Part shown: piece after piece, positions 10,801 to 16,918 of the stretch | How the letters are laid out: each line of letters opens with the position of its first letter | How positions within the stretch are numbered: position 1 is the first letter of the stretch | Source: Physocladia obscura | Lineage: Eukaryota > Chytridiomycota > Chytridiomycetes > Chytridiales > Chytriomycetaceae | Direction: 5' to 3' | NCBI GenBank assembly: GCA_027596945.1 | Contig: JADGJH010000468.1 | Location: forward strand, 1,266 to 18,183 | DNA length: 16,918 nucleotides | Position numbers and translations under genes: made by a program | The notes under the pieces: model-generated | Databases searched by the model: none | Seen by the model: only the letters and a program-made list of their open reading frames with translations | Told to the model about the DNA's origin: nothing

Positions 10801-13385
10801 CAAAGCCTGGAGACTTTGACTTTGACTTTGATGTAATTGAGCGAAAGGTTTGTTTTCGGGTAAAAATAAATATACTGAATAAGTTATAGATTGCCGAGTT
10901 GGCCAAAAACTTTCCGATTTGGAATATTGGGCATTTACAAGCACAATTCGTTACAATCGGGCAAGACGCGCAATTTCAAGCGTCTCTTGAGACAAATGAA
11001 TTTGCAATAGCTCATGATCCAGTTGATAAACTCAGAATTTTGATCAAGGCGATCAAATTGAATGGCAAGCTTGGCAAGACTTTGAAATCAGAACATCAAA
11101 TACGGTTACTCAAGAAAATGAAGCGATTAACGGAAGATTTATTGAGAAACTTTTGCGGAGTGCTAGTTGAAATAATCAAGTTCATGATGACCGAAAGCTC
11201 ATTTTCAGATCGAGAGACTTTGGGAAATTTGGCTACGCGACTTGTCAAAAGCAGCGACTTGTGTTTGTCATTTAATGATATCTTTCGTACTCAGACTGTT
11301 TCATATTTACGATCAATCAGTGAAATCATTGTTTCAAAGGTATTACATTTTTAATTTCTTGCTTTCTGTTTGGTAAATTTAGTCCAACATAGCTTGACAA
11401 TTACGAGTATTTGTATTCAGACCTTCCTGATGAGTTGGATCAACGTTTTAACTTAGCGGAAATGTTTTCAGCATTTGAAACATATCTAAATGTTTATGAG
11501 GGGAACGCAAATCTACTTCAAGTTCAATTAAGTGAATTAGCTGACGTTTTATACGATAGAAAAGCTATAAGCTTTCACAAATACGCTCATCATTCATTGG
11601 TAGATGCAATATTGAAAGTCAAAGGTGTAAGTACGCTGCAAAAAGTTAAACCTCTTCCTCGCCAAGATTTATTAAAACATTTACGGGTTGAAAATTTGGG
11701 ATCTTTCTTGCGCTTTTTGCATAAATGCCGCACTGCAGTTTCCTGCCGTCGTCAAAAAGAATCAATGGAATCATCTGTTTATCGTGATATCATTCCAGAA
11801 AGCTACAATTCACTCAAATTCGTTTTTGATGAAAATTCTGAGGATTCAGAAATGGAAAAAAATAAAAATAAAACTCAAGCAGAATCGAACTTGCAATTGC
11901 CCTCAATAACTCCCTACGATACGCTGTTCAATAAAGTTGCTGACTTGACTGAATTCGTTGAAATTCAAAAGAAGAATGCAGTAGCTAATTCGACTAACCG
12001 TCCGAGAGGAATTAAAAATTGTGGAAACACTTGCTTTGGATCAGCAGTCATTCAATGCTTAATGCGGCTAGGTTCTGTTTGTTCTGCGATTCAAGATTTC
12101 GAATCACCAAATGGCAAGAAACTTATTTCCTCGCTTCGCGACATTTTCTCTGCATCTTTAAATTCAAGCGATACAAATCCAATTGATCCCAGCAGTTTTT
12201 GGTATGATTTTCGCGAAATGTTTCCGCAATACGATCAGCGTCAAATGGAAGACGCTCACCAATTCTTTTACCATCTTGTTGATTGTTTGAAATTACCGCA
12301 GTTTGAATCTGTTTTCAGCTTGAATATTTCAAAAACAGTGCGTTGTCAGAACTGTCAAATTATTGTTGAGAAAAATGAAAAACTGATGGGATTAACTTTG
12401 TCTCTTTCTGGAGAAAATTTTGATATCAAGCACGCTGTAGAATCTTCTGAAATTGACAAGTGCGACTCTTGGTAAGTTTAATAATACAGAAATATATCAT
12501 AAATAACAAAATAAAAATAATAATAAAATAGGATGTGTGAAAAATGCCAAATGTTGGGTGCAGAAATATCGATTAAATTTTTAAATGCACCACCAGTTTT
12601 GGTTGTAACCCTTGCTCGCTTTATCCGTAACAGCTTTTCTTCAAAGAAAAATGAGTGTTTGGCACAAATTCCAGCGAGGATAACAATTCACACGAAAGAA
12701 GAAAAAGTTCGATATAATCTCATTGCCACTTGCGTTAGTTAATTTATTCTTCGTTTTTGCATGGATATTCTTTATTTAAATTAATTTATTGCAGGATCAC
12801 TTGGGTCGATCCATCTTCAGCGGCCATTACACAGCATGTGCGAAAATTTTTTCAGGCGAATGGTATAAATTCGATGATAAATATGTTGATTTGATCGATT
12901 TCATTGGAGGGACCTCAAGTTCAAGCGTTTATATGATATTTTTTGAGCGTGATAACAAGAAAGTCGGAGATAATGAAAATATGGATGTGGATTCACCCCC
13001 GGTCAGTAGTCCCGTAATTTCTCAACCAACTATGTATCAGCATAATCTATCCAAACAAATTGCGGAAGAAACAGTTGACAAGCAGGCTTTTAATCAACAA
13101 GTCAATTTGAGTGGCGTGACGTCTATACATTTGCAACTTGAATTCTTGAATGTTCGCAAATTCCGAGGACTTGATGCAAAAAAATTAGGACTTGCAACTC
13201 GAATGGCAGTTCCAAAAAGTGGCACTGTGCAAGCATTTTTGGGGAGCTGCAGTGAAAAGTGGAAGGCAGAGTATGTTGCTTTGCTTGACGAAACATTTGC
13301 GTTGGTTGATGATTTGATGGTACTCAAAAATAGTGAGAGTGTTTTCGTTCTCACACAAGAACAGTTCGACGGCATTGAACAATAA
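15..13385 (+). CDS. RNF213/mysterin-like giant AAA+ ATPase with C-terminal USP deubiquitinase domain (5' partial)
   Basis: Spliced gene of 16 in-window exons, about 4,179 residues plus an unseen N-terminus (numbering here starts at codon 16-18). Order of parts: N-terminal helical region (1-580), AAA2-like P-loop GPHFSGKT (587-594), AAA3-like Walker A GETGTGKTE (972-980) and Walker B FFIDEFNT (D1170, E1171), AAA4-like Walker A GPAGCSKT (1444-1451) and Walker B LLDEAG (D1520, E1521), LDRFEK signature (about 1844-1850), helical region to about 3550, then a USP domain (about 3760-4040: C3770, H3994, D4010) and a 90-residue tail. The AAA core, including phrases such as PENLFIVAAMNP and the MPLKVLH stretch after Walker B, is typical of RNF213, a ubiquitin ligase that surrounds lipid droplets and cytosolic pathogens. 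Human RNF213 has about 5,200 residues with RING and RZ zinc elements; neither is visible here. Inferred role: ATP-powered scaffold carrying deubiquitinase activity, probably cytosolic, since no signal peptide or membrane segment is seen in the window. Family assignment is firm; biological role is inference. Confidence 0.9.
1823..2480 (+). other. AAA2-like nucleotide-binding module with intact Walker A and degenerate Walker B
   Basis: Walker A GPHFSGKT lies at 1838-1861 (residues 587-594). The position where a Walker B is expected reads VVVVFNVSAY (about 2000-2030), with no Asp-Glu pair, followed by a hydrophobic FLRWFFLRSL helix. RNF213 has the same arrangement: a hydrophobic strand ending in a DVS-like triplet after a good P-loop. 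Its AAA2 is known to hold ATP without turning it over. Here too the module probably binds nucleotide structurally and does not hydrolyse it. Confidence 0.65.
2765..2818 (+). repeat. Two-copy 27-nt in-frame tandem repeat in exon 2
   Basis: Copies 2765-2791 and 2792-2818 encode FQFAKREDT and FQFTKREDA. The two DNA copies differ at only a few positions, which suggests a recent duplication by slippage. The repeat sits in the charged linker just before the AAA3-like module. Confidence 0.85.
2920..4380 (+). other. AAA3-like catalytic ATPase module with a long insert between Walker A and B
   Basis: The lead-in YIVTPDLCVKLLFLHAR (from about 2910) and Walker A GETGTGKTE (2993-3002 joined to 3053-3069) match the RNF213 AAA3 entry, where a TPDN...R segment precedes GETGCGKT. 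Walker B FFIDEFNT (Asp codon 3637, Glu codon 3640) is followed by GIVKEVICDKTLD and PENLFIVAAMNP, both family hallmarks. The P-loop Lys (3061) and Walker B Glu are 193 residues apart, longer than the roughly 100 I recall for human RNF213, so an extra segment of the order of 90 residues lies around 3100-3500. The LNMHAGIT motif before Walker B is retained. Expected to be hydrolytically active. Confidence 0.85.
4503..5165 (+). other. AAA4-like catalytic ATPase module
   Basis: Exon 4 begins almost directly with LPLLVVGPAGCSKT (Walker A 4526-4549), followed by a conserved NMQG motif. Walker B CFVLLDEAG ends exon 4 (Asp codon 4754). Exon 5 continues with LPLEAEMPLKVLHYL and a segment ending LSNNILDAAKTNRC, equivalent to the RNF213 phrase in which ISN..LD.AK.NR marks sensor residues. 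Both catalytic motifs are intact, so this should be the second active ATPase site. Exon 5 runs into FFQQRDIIFFLRSL across intron 5, matching the RDFY-type continuation in RNF213. Confidence 0.85.
5166..9390 (+). other. AAA5/AAA6-like and hinge region; no RING finger
   Basis: Exons 6-10. VPLPFLDRFEK across intron 7 (5860-5947) is the clear family mark, corresponding to the PLLNRFEK-type motif after AAA4. The remainder, to residue 2960, is an all-helical stretch with short hydrophobic helices and scattered cysteines (for example around 7290, 8395-8415, 8867 and 9150). None of these form a CxxC pair or a C3HC4-like array. In RNF213 the RING lies in this interval; here it is absent. Exon 10 alone encodes 674 residues without interruption. 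Confidence 0.7.
9441..11760 (+). other. RNF213-type C-terminal region lacking an RZ zinc finger
   Basis: Exons 11-13 and the start of exon 14. In RNF213 this stretch carries the FLP..., RZ-finger, DxT.GH and R.LxLxxHxALL succession. Here I see NYFCPG, then directly NYDCGFITT, then SYRLALNAISWVSLNWALIL, so the ends are kept and the cysteine/histidine core is missing. Further on, RDDWEAFILSH and FDFDVIERKIAELAKNFPIW match the conserved end region of RNF213 (a Y.FDL..IE motif). Exon 13 has the C.L...I helical motif. The region appears structurally kept while the RZ ligase element is gone. Confidence 0.65.
12002..12955 (+). other. USP/UBP (peptidase C19) deubiquitinase domain
   Basis: Starts at RPRGIKNCGNTCFGSAVIQC, a textbook Cys box, with catalytic Cys codon 12032-12034 (C3770) and the oxyanion Asn at 12026. 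The QMEDAHQFF box follows at 12242-12268. The zinc-ribbon finger has CQNC (12344-12355) and, after intron 14, CEKC (12536-12547). PPVLVVTLARF matches the strand before the fingers close. The His box GHYTA has catalytic His at 12825-12827 (H3994), and WYKFDD supplies Asp at 12873-12875 (D4010). All three catalytic residues and four zinc ligands are present, so the enzyme should be active. At about 280 residues it is compact for the family. It is joined to the RNF213-like part inside one uninterrupted exon (11393-12471), through an acidic then Lys-rich linker at about 11825-11890. Confidence 0.93.
12956..13382 (+). other. C-terminal extension after the USP domain, unknown family
   Basis: About 140 residues. 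A Pro/Ser/Asp linker (MDVDSPPVSSPVIS, 12979-13020) leads to a folded-looking 90-residue block from about 13110. The block has alternating hydrophobic strand-like runs (SIHLQLEFLNV, a central helix around FLGSCSEKWK, then FALVDDLMVL and SVFVLTQEQF). The strand-strand-helix-strand-strand pattern would suit a ubiquitin-like beta-grasp fold, which often accompanies USP domains, but I recognise no specific family. Low certainty. Confidence 0.35.
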
Positions 13386-13448
13386 GAGTTTTTTTTTTTT
13401 TTTTAAATTTTTTTTCAAATTATATTTTTGTAGTTGTAGTATCATTTT
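13386..13448 (+). other. 3' untranslated region of the giant gene
   Basis: Begins with a long T run (about 13388-13404) and a second T-rich block. It lies between the TAA stop and the poly(A) signal. No coding potential is seen. Confidence 0.6.
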
Positions 13449-13454
13449 AATAAA
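13449..13454 (+). terminator. AATAAA polyadenylation signal
   Basis: Canonical AATAAA 64 bases downstream of the stop codon of the giant gene, on its strand. This is the first such hexamer after the stop, so cleavage is expected within the next 10-30 bases. Confidence 0.65.
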
Positions 13455-14316
13455 AATTTTCGTTGTATTGTGAGTTTTCCACAAAATGTCCAATTTCTGA
13501 GTTTTCAAAACTCAATCTAAGTTTTGTACAAGAGATTTGGAAAAATACCGAACATTAAGGGAACAGCAGTTTTGGTCGAAGGTAGTTATATCTAAATGAA
13601 AAAATGAAAAATTACAATTTAGAATTTTTGGTCTATTTCCAGAACTGGTGTACAGGAATAATAAATACTTGTTTAGTTATAGTGATTACAAATAAAAAAT
13701 AAAAGAGACACAGACTAGAAGGTGATTAAGCTCCCAACAAATTCTTTAAAATTTGGCAAACAACGCTGCCAGGGTGCTCTTTGATTTGTTCTCAGAATAC
13801 CTGAAACAACAAAAATGAAAAGAACAATGAAATCAGATGATTACGGAAATTACTGGAAGGTTCAAGAACCTTCAACTCTGCTTTCATTCATCATTACTCA
13901 TTATTACTATACTTTATTTTATTAAAAAGGGAAAACATGTTATGAATGGAAATAAACTATAAGTTTGAGCTATTTTAAATATTAGAAGTTAATACAAATA
14001 TGCAAGTATATTTATTCCATTGTTTTGAAATTTATTTATGTGTAATTTGAGGATCAAGCTGTGTTACAAAAAATATAGTTGCAGTTGCAAAATATAGCCT
14101 GCATGTCAAAATTTTGATATTTTGTAAGAAGCTTTGCAATCATGTAGAAAAGGTTCTTTACATTGACTGCTGCTTCAACATCCCCAGAATTTTTTGTACA
14201 TTGAGTCAACAATTTTTTTTGAACCAAAAAATGATTTCTGAATCAGAACAACCCCTGCAAAAAAGACATATATCTGTTGAAATAAAACATATAATTGTGT
14301 TTTTTTTTTTGAGGTA
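13455..14316. other. Non-coding flank between the giant gene and the transposon remnant
   Basis: No open frame with protein character on either strand. It contains small inverted repeats (13499-13505 with 13507-13513; 14088-14095 with 14117-14124) and the heat-shock-element-like palindrome listed separately. The left end of the transposon may lie here, but I could not identify terminal inverted repeats. Confidence 0.5.
13855..13874. promoter_or_regulatory. Perfect four-unit heat shock element-like palindrome
   Basis: The sequence GGAAGGTTCAAGAACCTTCA is four contiguous alternating nGAAn/nTTCn pentamers, GAAnnTTCnnGAAnnTTC, the consensus for trimeric heat shock factor. It is also an inverted repeat with 8-base arms and a 2-base centre. 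The nearest gene end is 470 bases upstream, and the only sequence downstream is the transposon remnant. A target gene is therefore not evident, and it may be a chance or transposon-borne site. Confidence 0.45.
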
Positions 14317-14718
14317 AGATATGAAGACCAAAGCCAAAGTATCTACATGTTTACAGAATCCACAGGCTATGCTTGGCAACTTTTTCAAGCTGTCAAAGAT
14401 TAAATCAACAATGGCACAAAACAGCATACTGCTGCAATAGAAGTTGCAACTATCTATGGTATTACTGCAGACAAAGCTAGAGGTATCTATAACAGACTTT
14501 TGAAGCATCCTGATTGAGTGCATGGCAAGCTGATATTCCCGGATTACACAGAGTAGTGTTTTGTGACTTTATTGGAGGCCAAATCAATGTCTCGCAGCCC
14601 CATGCATCCATCAGATTTTTTAATTATTTTTAAAAAAGAATATGCTGAGCTTTATGGGGCAAAGGAATGGAATCCAGATGGATGGCAAATTTTCTCAAGT
14701 GACACAAAGACAGCTTGA
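14317..14718 (+). pseudogene. Broken N-terminal DNA-binding part of the transposase
   Basis: In one frame from 14317 the translation includes WQLFQAVKD, a TAA, then HTAAIEVATIYGITADKARG before TGA at 14515. The same frame resumes past TAG near 14551 with SPMHPSDFLIIFKKEYAELY and NPDGWQIF, ending at TGA 14716. The first part has the look of a Psq/CENP-B-type helix-turn-helix (Ala-Val-containing helix, spacer, AA..YGI turn), as in pogo-like transposases. Three in-frame stops within 130 codons mark it as a pseudogene. Confidence 0.5.
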
Positions 14719-15016
14719 ACTCTTGTTCTGTCAAAGATTTGACTATGGGGCTAACTGTATTACATTTTTTCTACATTAAATAATTTCTTATTGTTTTAAT
14801 CCGCTCCTCGTCAACAATTTATCCAATCTACTCCACACAATTCCCTTTTGTTATCATTCTTTTCCATTTTGATTTCACTATCTTTTTCATATCACTCTTT
14901 TTGAGATTTTTGGGTGGAGTTGTCTTTGGGCTTTTATGTTGATTAGGGAAAACTATAAAAGGGACTTTATTTTAAATAAAGAAAACTTAATTCAAATATT
15001 ATAAAATTCCATTAAA
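14719..15016. other. Non-coding stretch inside the transposon remnant
   Basis: Pyrimidine-rich on the plus strand (14800-14935), then a short A/T-rich part with TATAAA at 14955-14960. No frame continues the transposase across it. It could be an eroded coding section, an intron or a later insertion; I cannot tell which. Confidence 0.4.
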
Positions 15017-15763
15017 TTGCGCCATTTACTTATTCTAATTGCAAGATCTGGGTTGATGGTTGTCAAAGTTGATGAAACGCAAATCAAATTGGAAAACAAT
15101 AATTCTCAAAGAAAGTTCATTGTAAGCACAGCTATTGACCATCTTGGGGTTCATCAAAGTGAAAGAAGTCAGATGGCCAGTTATATCCCATTTGTGTCTG
15201 CAACTGGTGTCCGAATTGTTGATTTTTTGATTATTCCACTCAAATTTGGAAATCTTGAACTTAAACCTCAAAAAGGTACAACAAGAAGTGAAGACACCAT
15301 CCCAACGTATTTTTTATTTAGTGAAATCAGTTATGTGCCAGAGGAGCAATGGATACCTATTTTAGAAATTTTTAAAACCAAATTTTTAAAAATTTGGCTA
15401 GCTTGACCTGTCATATTACATGACAATTTGGGAACACAAAAGACACCAGCAACTTTGGAATTTTGCAAAACCAACTCTATTCAGAGTTATTTTCTTCCAG
15501 CAAATGTTACACACTTTCTCCAGCCTTTAGATGACATATTTTTTGCAAATTTGAAAAAAATTTATCAAGTACTTTTGCTTGTTTTTGGACTTTTTCAGCC
15601 AGTTCTATTGGAAACATTGGTGAAACACTTATCCCTATTATTCTTGATATTTGAAAAAAAATTTCCAAAGCACAAATTCAAGCTTCTTTTTACTGCAATG
15701 GAATTTATCCATTTAAATCTGAATTATTCTGAAACATGCAAGTCTCAATGCAAATTTTATTGA
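15017..15763 (+). pseudogene. DDE catalytic core of the transposase, interrupted by TGA
   Basis: A single frame runs from 15017 to TGA 15761 with one internal TGA at 15404-15406. First acidic residue: VVKVDETQIKLE (about 15060-15095). Second: PVILHDNLGTQKTP just after the TGA (Asp codon 15422). Third: FLPANVTHFLQPLDD, 35 residues further on, the DD35D-type spacing. The PANVTHFLQPLD phrase is highly characteristic of DDE_1 superfamily endonucleases of pogo/Tigger elements. Apart from the stop, the core reads cleanly, so decay is fairly recent. A genuine start codon is not apparent, because the stretch opens at a TTG after a stop. Confidence 0.75.
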
Positions 15764-16185
15764 TGAAGCTTTGAACAAGCAAGAAAACACTTGCAAACAT
15801 ATAATTAAGCATTTTACAGATGAAATACCTGATCCAGCTATTAAGAAAGCAAAAATTCAGCCAGAGAAATTTTTAAGCATATCATAAGTTTACAGTGGTG
15901 ACCAGTTGTGAGTGCTGCAAATTGAGGCAGAAAAGGAGAAAGCAGATAAAAAGTCTATGATTGACGAACAAAAAGAAGCCAGAAAAAAGTTGCAAGAGAA
16001 TTAACAAGATCAGAAGTCTGCAAAAATTGAGACAGACACATGCCAGGGAAAAAAATTACAAAGGTACAAAATGTACAAAAGTTTGGTGCAAAAGTGAATC
16101 TTGGTTTATTTGCCCCAATTGCAAACAGTTTAAACTATGCTCTCATTGCAGGAAACACTGCAAATGTTTTCTGATGAACATGTAA
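15744..16185 (+). pseudogene. Frameshifted C-terminal tail of the transposase: charged coil and Cys-rich end
   Basis: After a frame change near 15740 the protein continues as SLNANFIDEALNKQENTC to TAA 15885. It goes on in the same frame past TGA 15909 with a Glu/Lys-rich coil (IEAEKEKADKKS) to TAA 16002. A second frame change, at or near the A run around 16050, leads to a cysteine cluster WFICPNCKQFKLCSHC with further Cys codons at 16159 and 16165, ending TAA 16183-16185. A basic coil followed by a WxxCxxC-type zinc cluster is common at the end of pogo-like transposases. Confidence 0.55.
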
Positions 16186-16918
16186 ATTTATGTGACAATA
16201 GTGATTCAAAAAACTCATTTATCATCTTTTTAAAATATTCAAATCCCTTCTTTGTGACATTTTATCACTTTTATTACTTCAATAAAACAGTTCTCAGAAT
16301 TTTTACTTGATCTGGCCTATACCTGTTAGGTGGCACTTGCACATTCTTTTGAATATGTGGTTTGGAAATCATTTTTTGGTTCAGAAAAAGCTGTTGACTC
16401 AATCTGAAAATGCATTTTGAAAATCAAAAAAAAAACCCCCCCACCCCCAATTATACATTGAATGTACAAAATACAAAAACCAGTACAACACCACATCCTG
16501 TTGGTTTTTGGCATGGGAAGGGGAGCTTTAAAAGCTTGATAGTAGATCAGATTGTAAAGGTAGAATTTGTGTTTTGTAAGATTATTTTTTTTTCTCAGAA
16601 AAGAAAACAAACCCTTTTAAACCATTGTATTTGAAATTCTATTTCAAATTTATTAATAATTATGTGTGTTATTAACAGCTGGTCAGGCTTTGTTGGTAAC
16701 ACATTGCATAATTGTTATATATTACATCCAATTGTTTTCTATTAGTGACTTGTCATTATGCTTTAGTCTTTCAATATGTTGCCTAATACTTTATTATAAA
16801 AACTATAACACAATGTTGGGATTTTCCCTTGTAGTCTTGGTCTTTGACACAAGTGAAATTACCCAATCTTAGTTTGTTTGTGGCCAGCACATAACTATCT
16901 ATTGAACTGTCATGCAAA
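16186..16918. other. Unassigned right flank
   Basis: No supportable gene. It contains AATAAA at 16281-16286, which could be the old transposase poly(A) signal; a C tract CCCCCCCACCCCC at 16436-16448; and a small inverted repeat TTTGAAAT/ATTTCAAA at 16630-16648. Open frames here are short, biased by A+T content and show no family features. Confidence 0.5.

Larger units (their letters stand above)
15..13385 (+). other. Exon-intron structure of the giant gene (16 exons, 15 introns)
   Basis: Exons: 15-570, 635-3002, 3053-4435, 4503-4763, 4817-5117, 5166-5665, 5712-5888, 5942-6460, 6512-7305, 7368-9390, 9441-10438, 10509-10847, 10890-11339, 11393-12471, 12532-12733, 12795-13385. All introns are GT-AG, 42-70 nt. 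Phases in order are 0,1,1,1,2,1,1,1,0,1,0,0,0,2,0. The joined exons keep one frame with no internal stop, and each junction restores conserved protein sequence. Examples are GETG/TGKTE across intron 2, LLDEAG across intron 4, DRFEK across intron 7, and the second CxxC of the USP finger just after intron 14. For intron 13 the AG at 11391-11392 is chosen over the one at 11381-11382, because the latter gives an early TGA. Intron 15 uses the donor GTTAGT at 12734. The first exon is taken to start at 15 because tcttcattttacag at 1-14 reads as an acceptor, but the frame is also open from base 1. Confidence 0.85.
14317..16185 (+). mobile_element. Decayed DDE DNA transposon, probably pogo/Tigger-like (Tc1/mariner superfamily)
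   Basis: Three collinear plus-strand coding remnants follow the order of a pogo-type transposase: N-terminal helix-turn-helix, DDE catalytic core, and charged then cysteine-rich tail. They carry stops of all three kinds and at least two frame changes, so the copy is dead. The element's ends are not defined. I saw no convincing terminal inverted repeats or TA target-site duplication, so the coordinates give only the coding remnant. A non-coding 300-base stretch (14719-15016) separates the first two parts. Confidence 0.65.

Noticed and set aside
12002..13385. Treating the USP domain as an independent downstream gene
   Set aside because: Its Cys box is inside exon 14, whose open frame begins 600 bases earlier within the RNF213-like C-terminal region; there is no start-like context or intergenic gap.
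14088..14124. Inverted repeat as a transposon terminal repeat
   Set aside because: Both arms lie on the same side of the element and are A/T-rich; no partner was found on the right flank.
14800..14935. Minus-strand lysine-rich open stretch of about 40 codons
   Set aside because: Produced by the pyrimidine-rich plus strand, stops soon on both sides, and has no match I can recognise.
15404..15406. Reassigned stop codon (TGA read as an amino acid) in the transposase
   Set aside because: TAA and TAG stops and frame changes also break the same element, and the giant gene uses none of these codons internally; pseudogene decay explains it.
16436..16448. C tract as a possible G-quadruplex on the minus strand
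   Set aside because: Only two G runs, not the four needed for an intramolecular quadruplex.
16326..16610. Minus-strand open frame of about 94 codons
   Set aside because: Low-complexity translation across the C tract (GGGG run in the protein) and no recognisable motif.
16666..16872. Hydrophobic 68-codon open frame near the right end
   Set aside because: Composition follows the T-rich DNA, there is no family signature, and it opens without a convincing start; likely chance.
1..16918. CRISPR arrays, tRNA or rRNA genes
   Set aside because: No regularly spaced repeats, cloverleaf or conserved rRNA segments were seen on either strand.

Overview
The window is eukaryotic nuclear DNA. It is A+T-rich by eye, and its main gene is cut by fifteen very short GT-AG introns (42-70 nt) with T-rich 3' ends, followed by a gene-poor flank holding a decayed DNA transposon. 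The sequence does not fix the organism. A compact, A+T-rich invertebrate, protist or early-diverging fungus would all fit. TAA, TAG and TGA all behave as stops, so the standard code applies.

Positions 1-13385 hold a single giant plus-strand gene whose 5' part lies outside the window. The window opens on what looks like an intron acceptor (AG at 13-14). Sixteen exons join in frame (phase bookkeeping closes exactly) to give about 4,179 residues, ending at TAA 13383-13385 with an AATAAA signal at 13449. The body is recognisably an RNF213/mysterin-type dynein-like AAA+ ATPase. A P-loop module with a degenerate Walker B (AAA2-like, exon 2) is followed by two canonical modules: AAA3-like in exons 2-3, with GETGTGKTE and IDEFNT, and AAA4-like in exons 4-5, with GPAGCSKT and LLDEAG. 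After these come the LDRFEK signature, a long helical region and the RNF213-type C-terminal region.

The striking point is the C-terminus. Instead of ubiquitin-ligase elements, exons 14-16 encode a USP/UBP deubiquitinase domain with its catalytic Cys box, zinc-ribbon CxxC pairs and GHY box with the following Asp all present. I find no RING cysteine array and no RZ finger in the whole window. The protein therefore looks like an RNF213 scaffold in which the ligase was lost and an ubiquitin protease was attached: an ATP-driven machine that would remove ubiquitin rather than add it. That is inference from architecture. A further ~90-residue, possibly beta-rich segment of unknown family follows the USP domain.

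Positions 13386-14316 are non-coding and contain a perfect four-unit heat-shock-element-like palindrome (13855-13874). Positions 14317-16185 are a decayed cut-and-paste transposon, probably of the pogo/Tigger branch of the Tc1/mariner superfamily. It has a broken N-terminal helix-turn-helix part, a DDE catalytic region with DD35D-type spacing interrupted by a TGA, and a lysine-rich then cysteine-rich tail in shifted frames. Positions 16186-16918 contain nothing I can assign.
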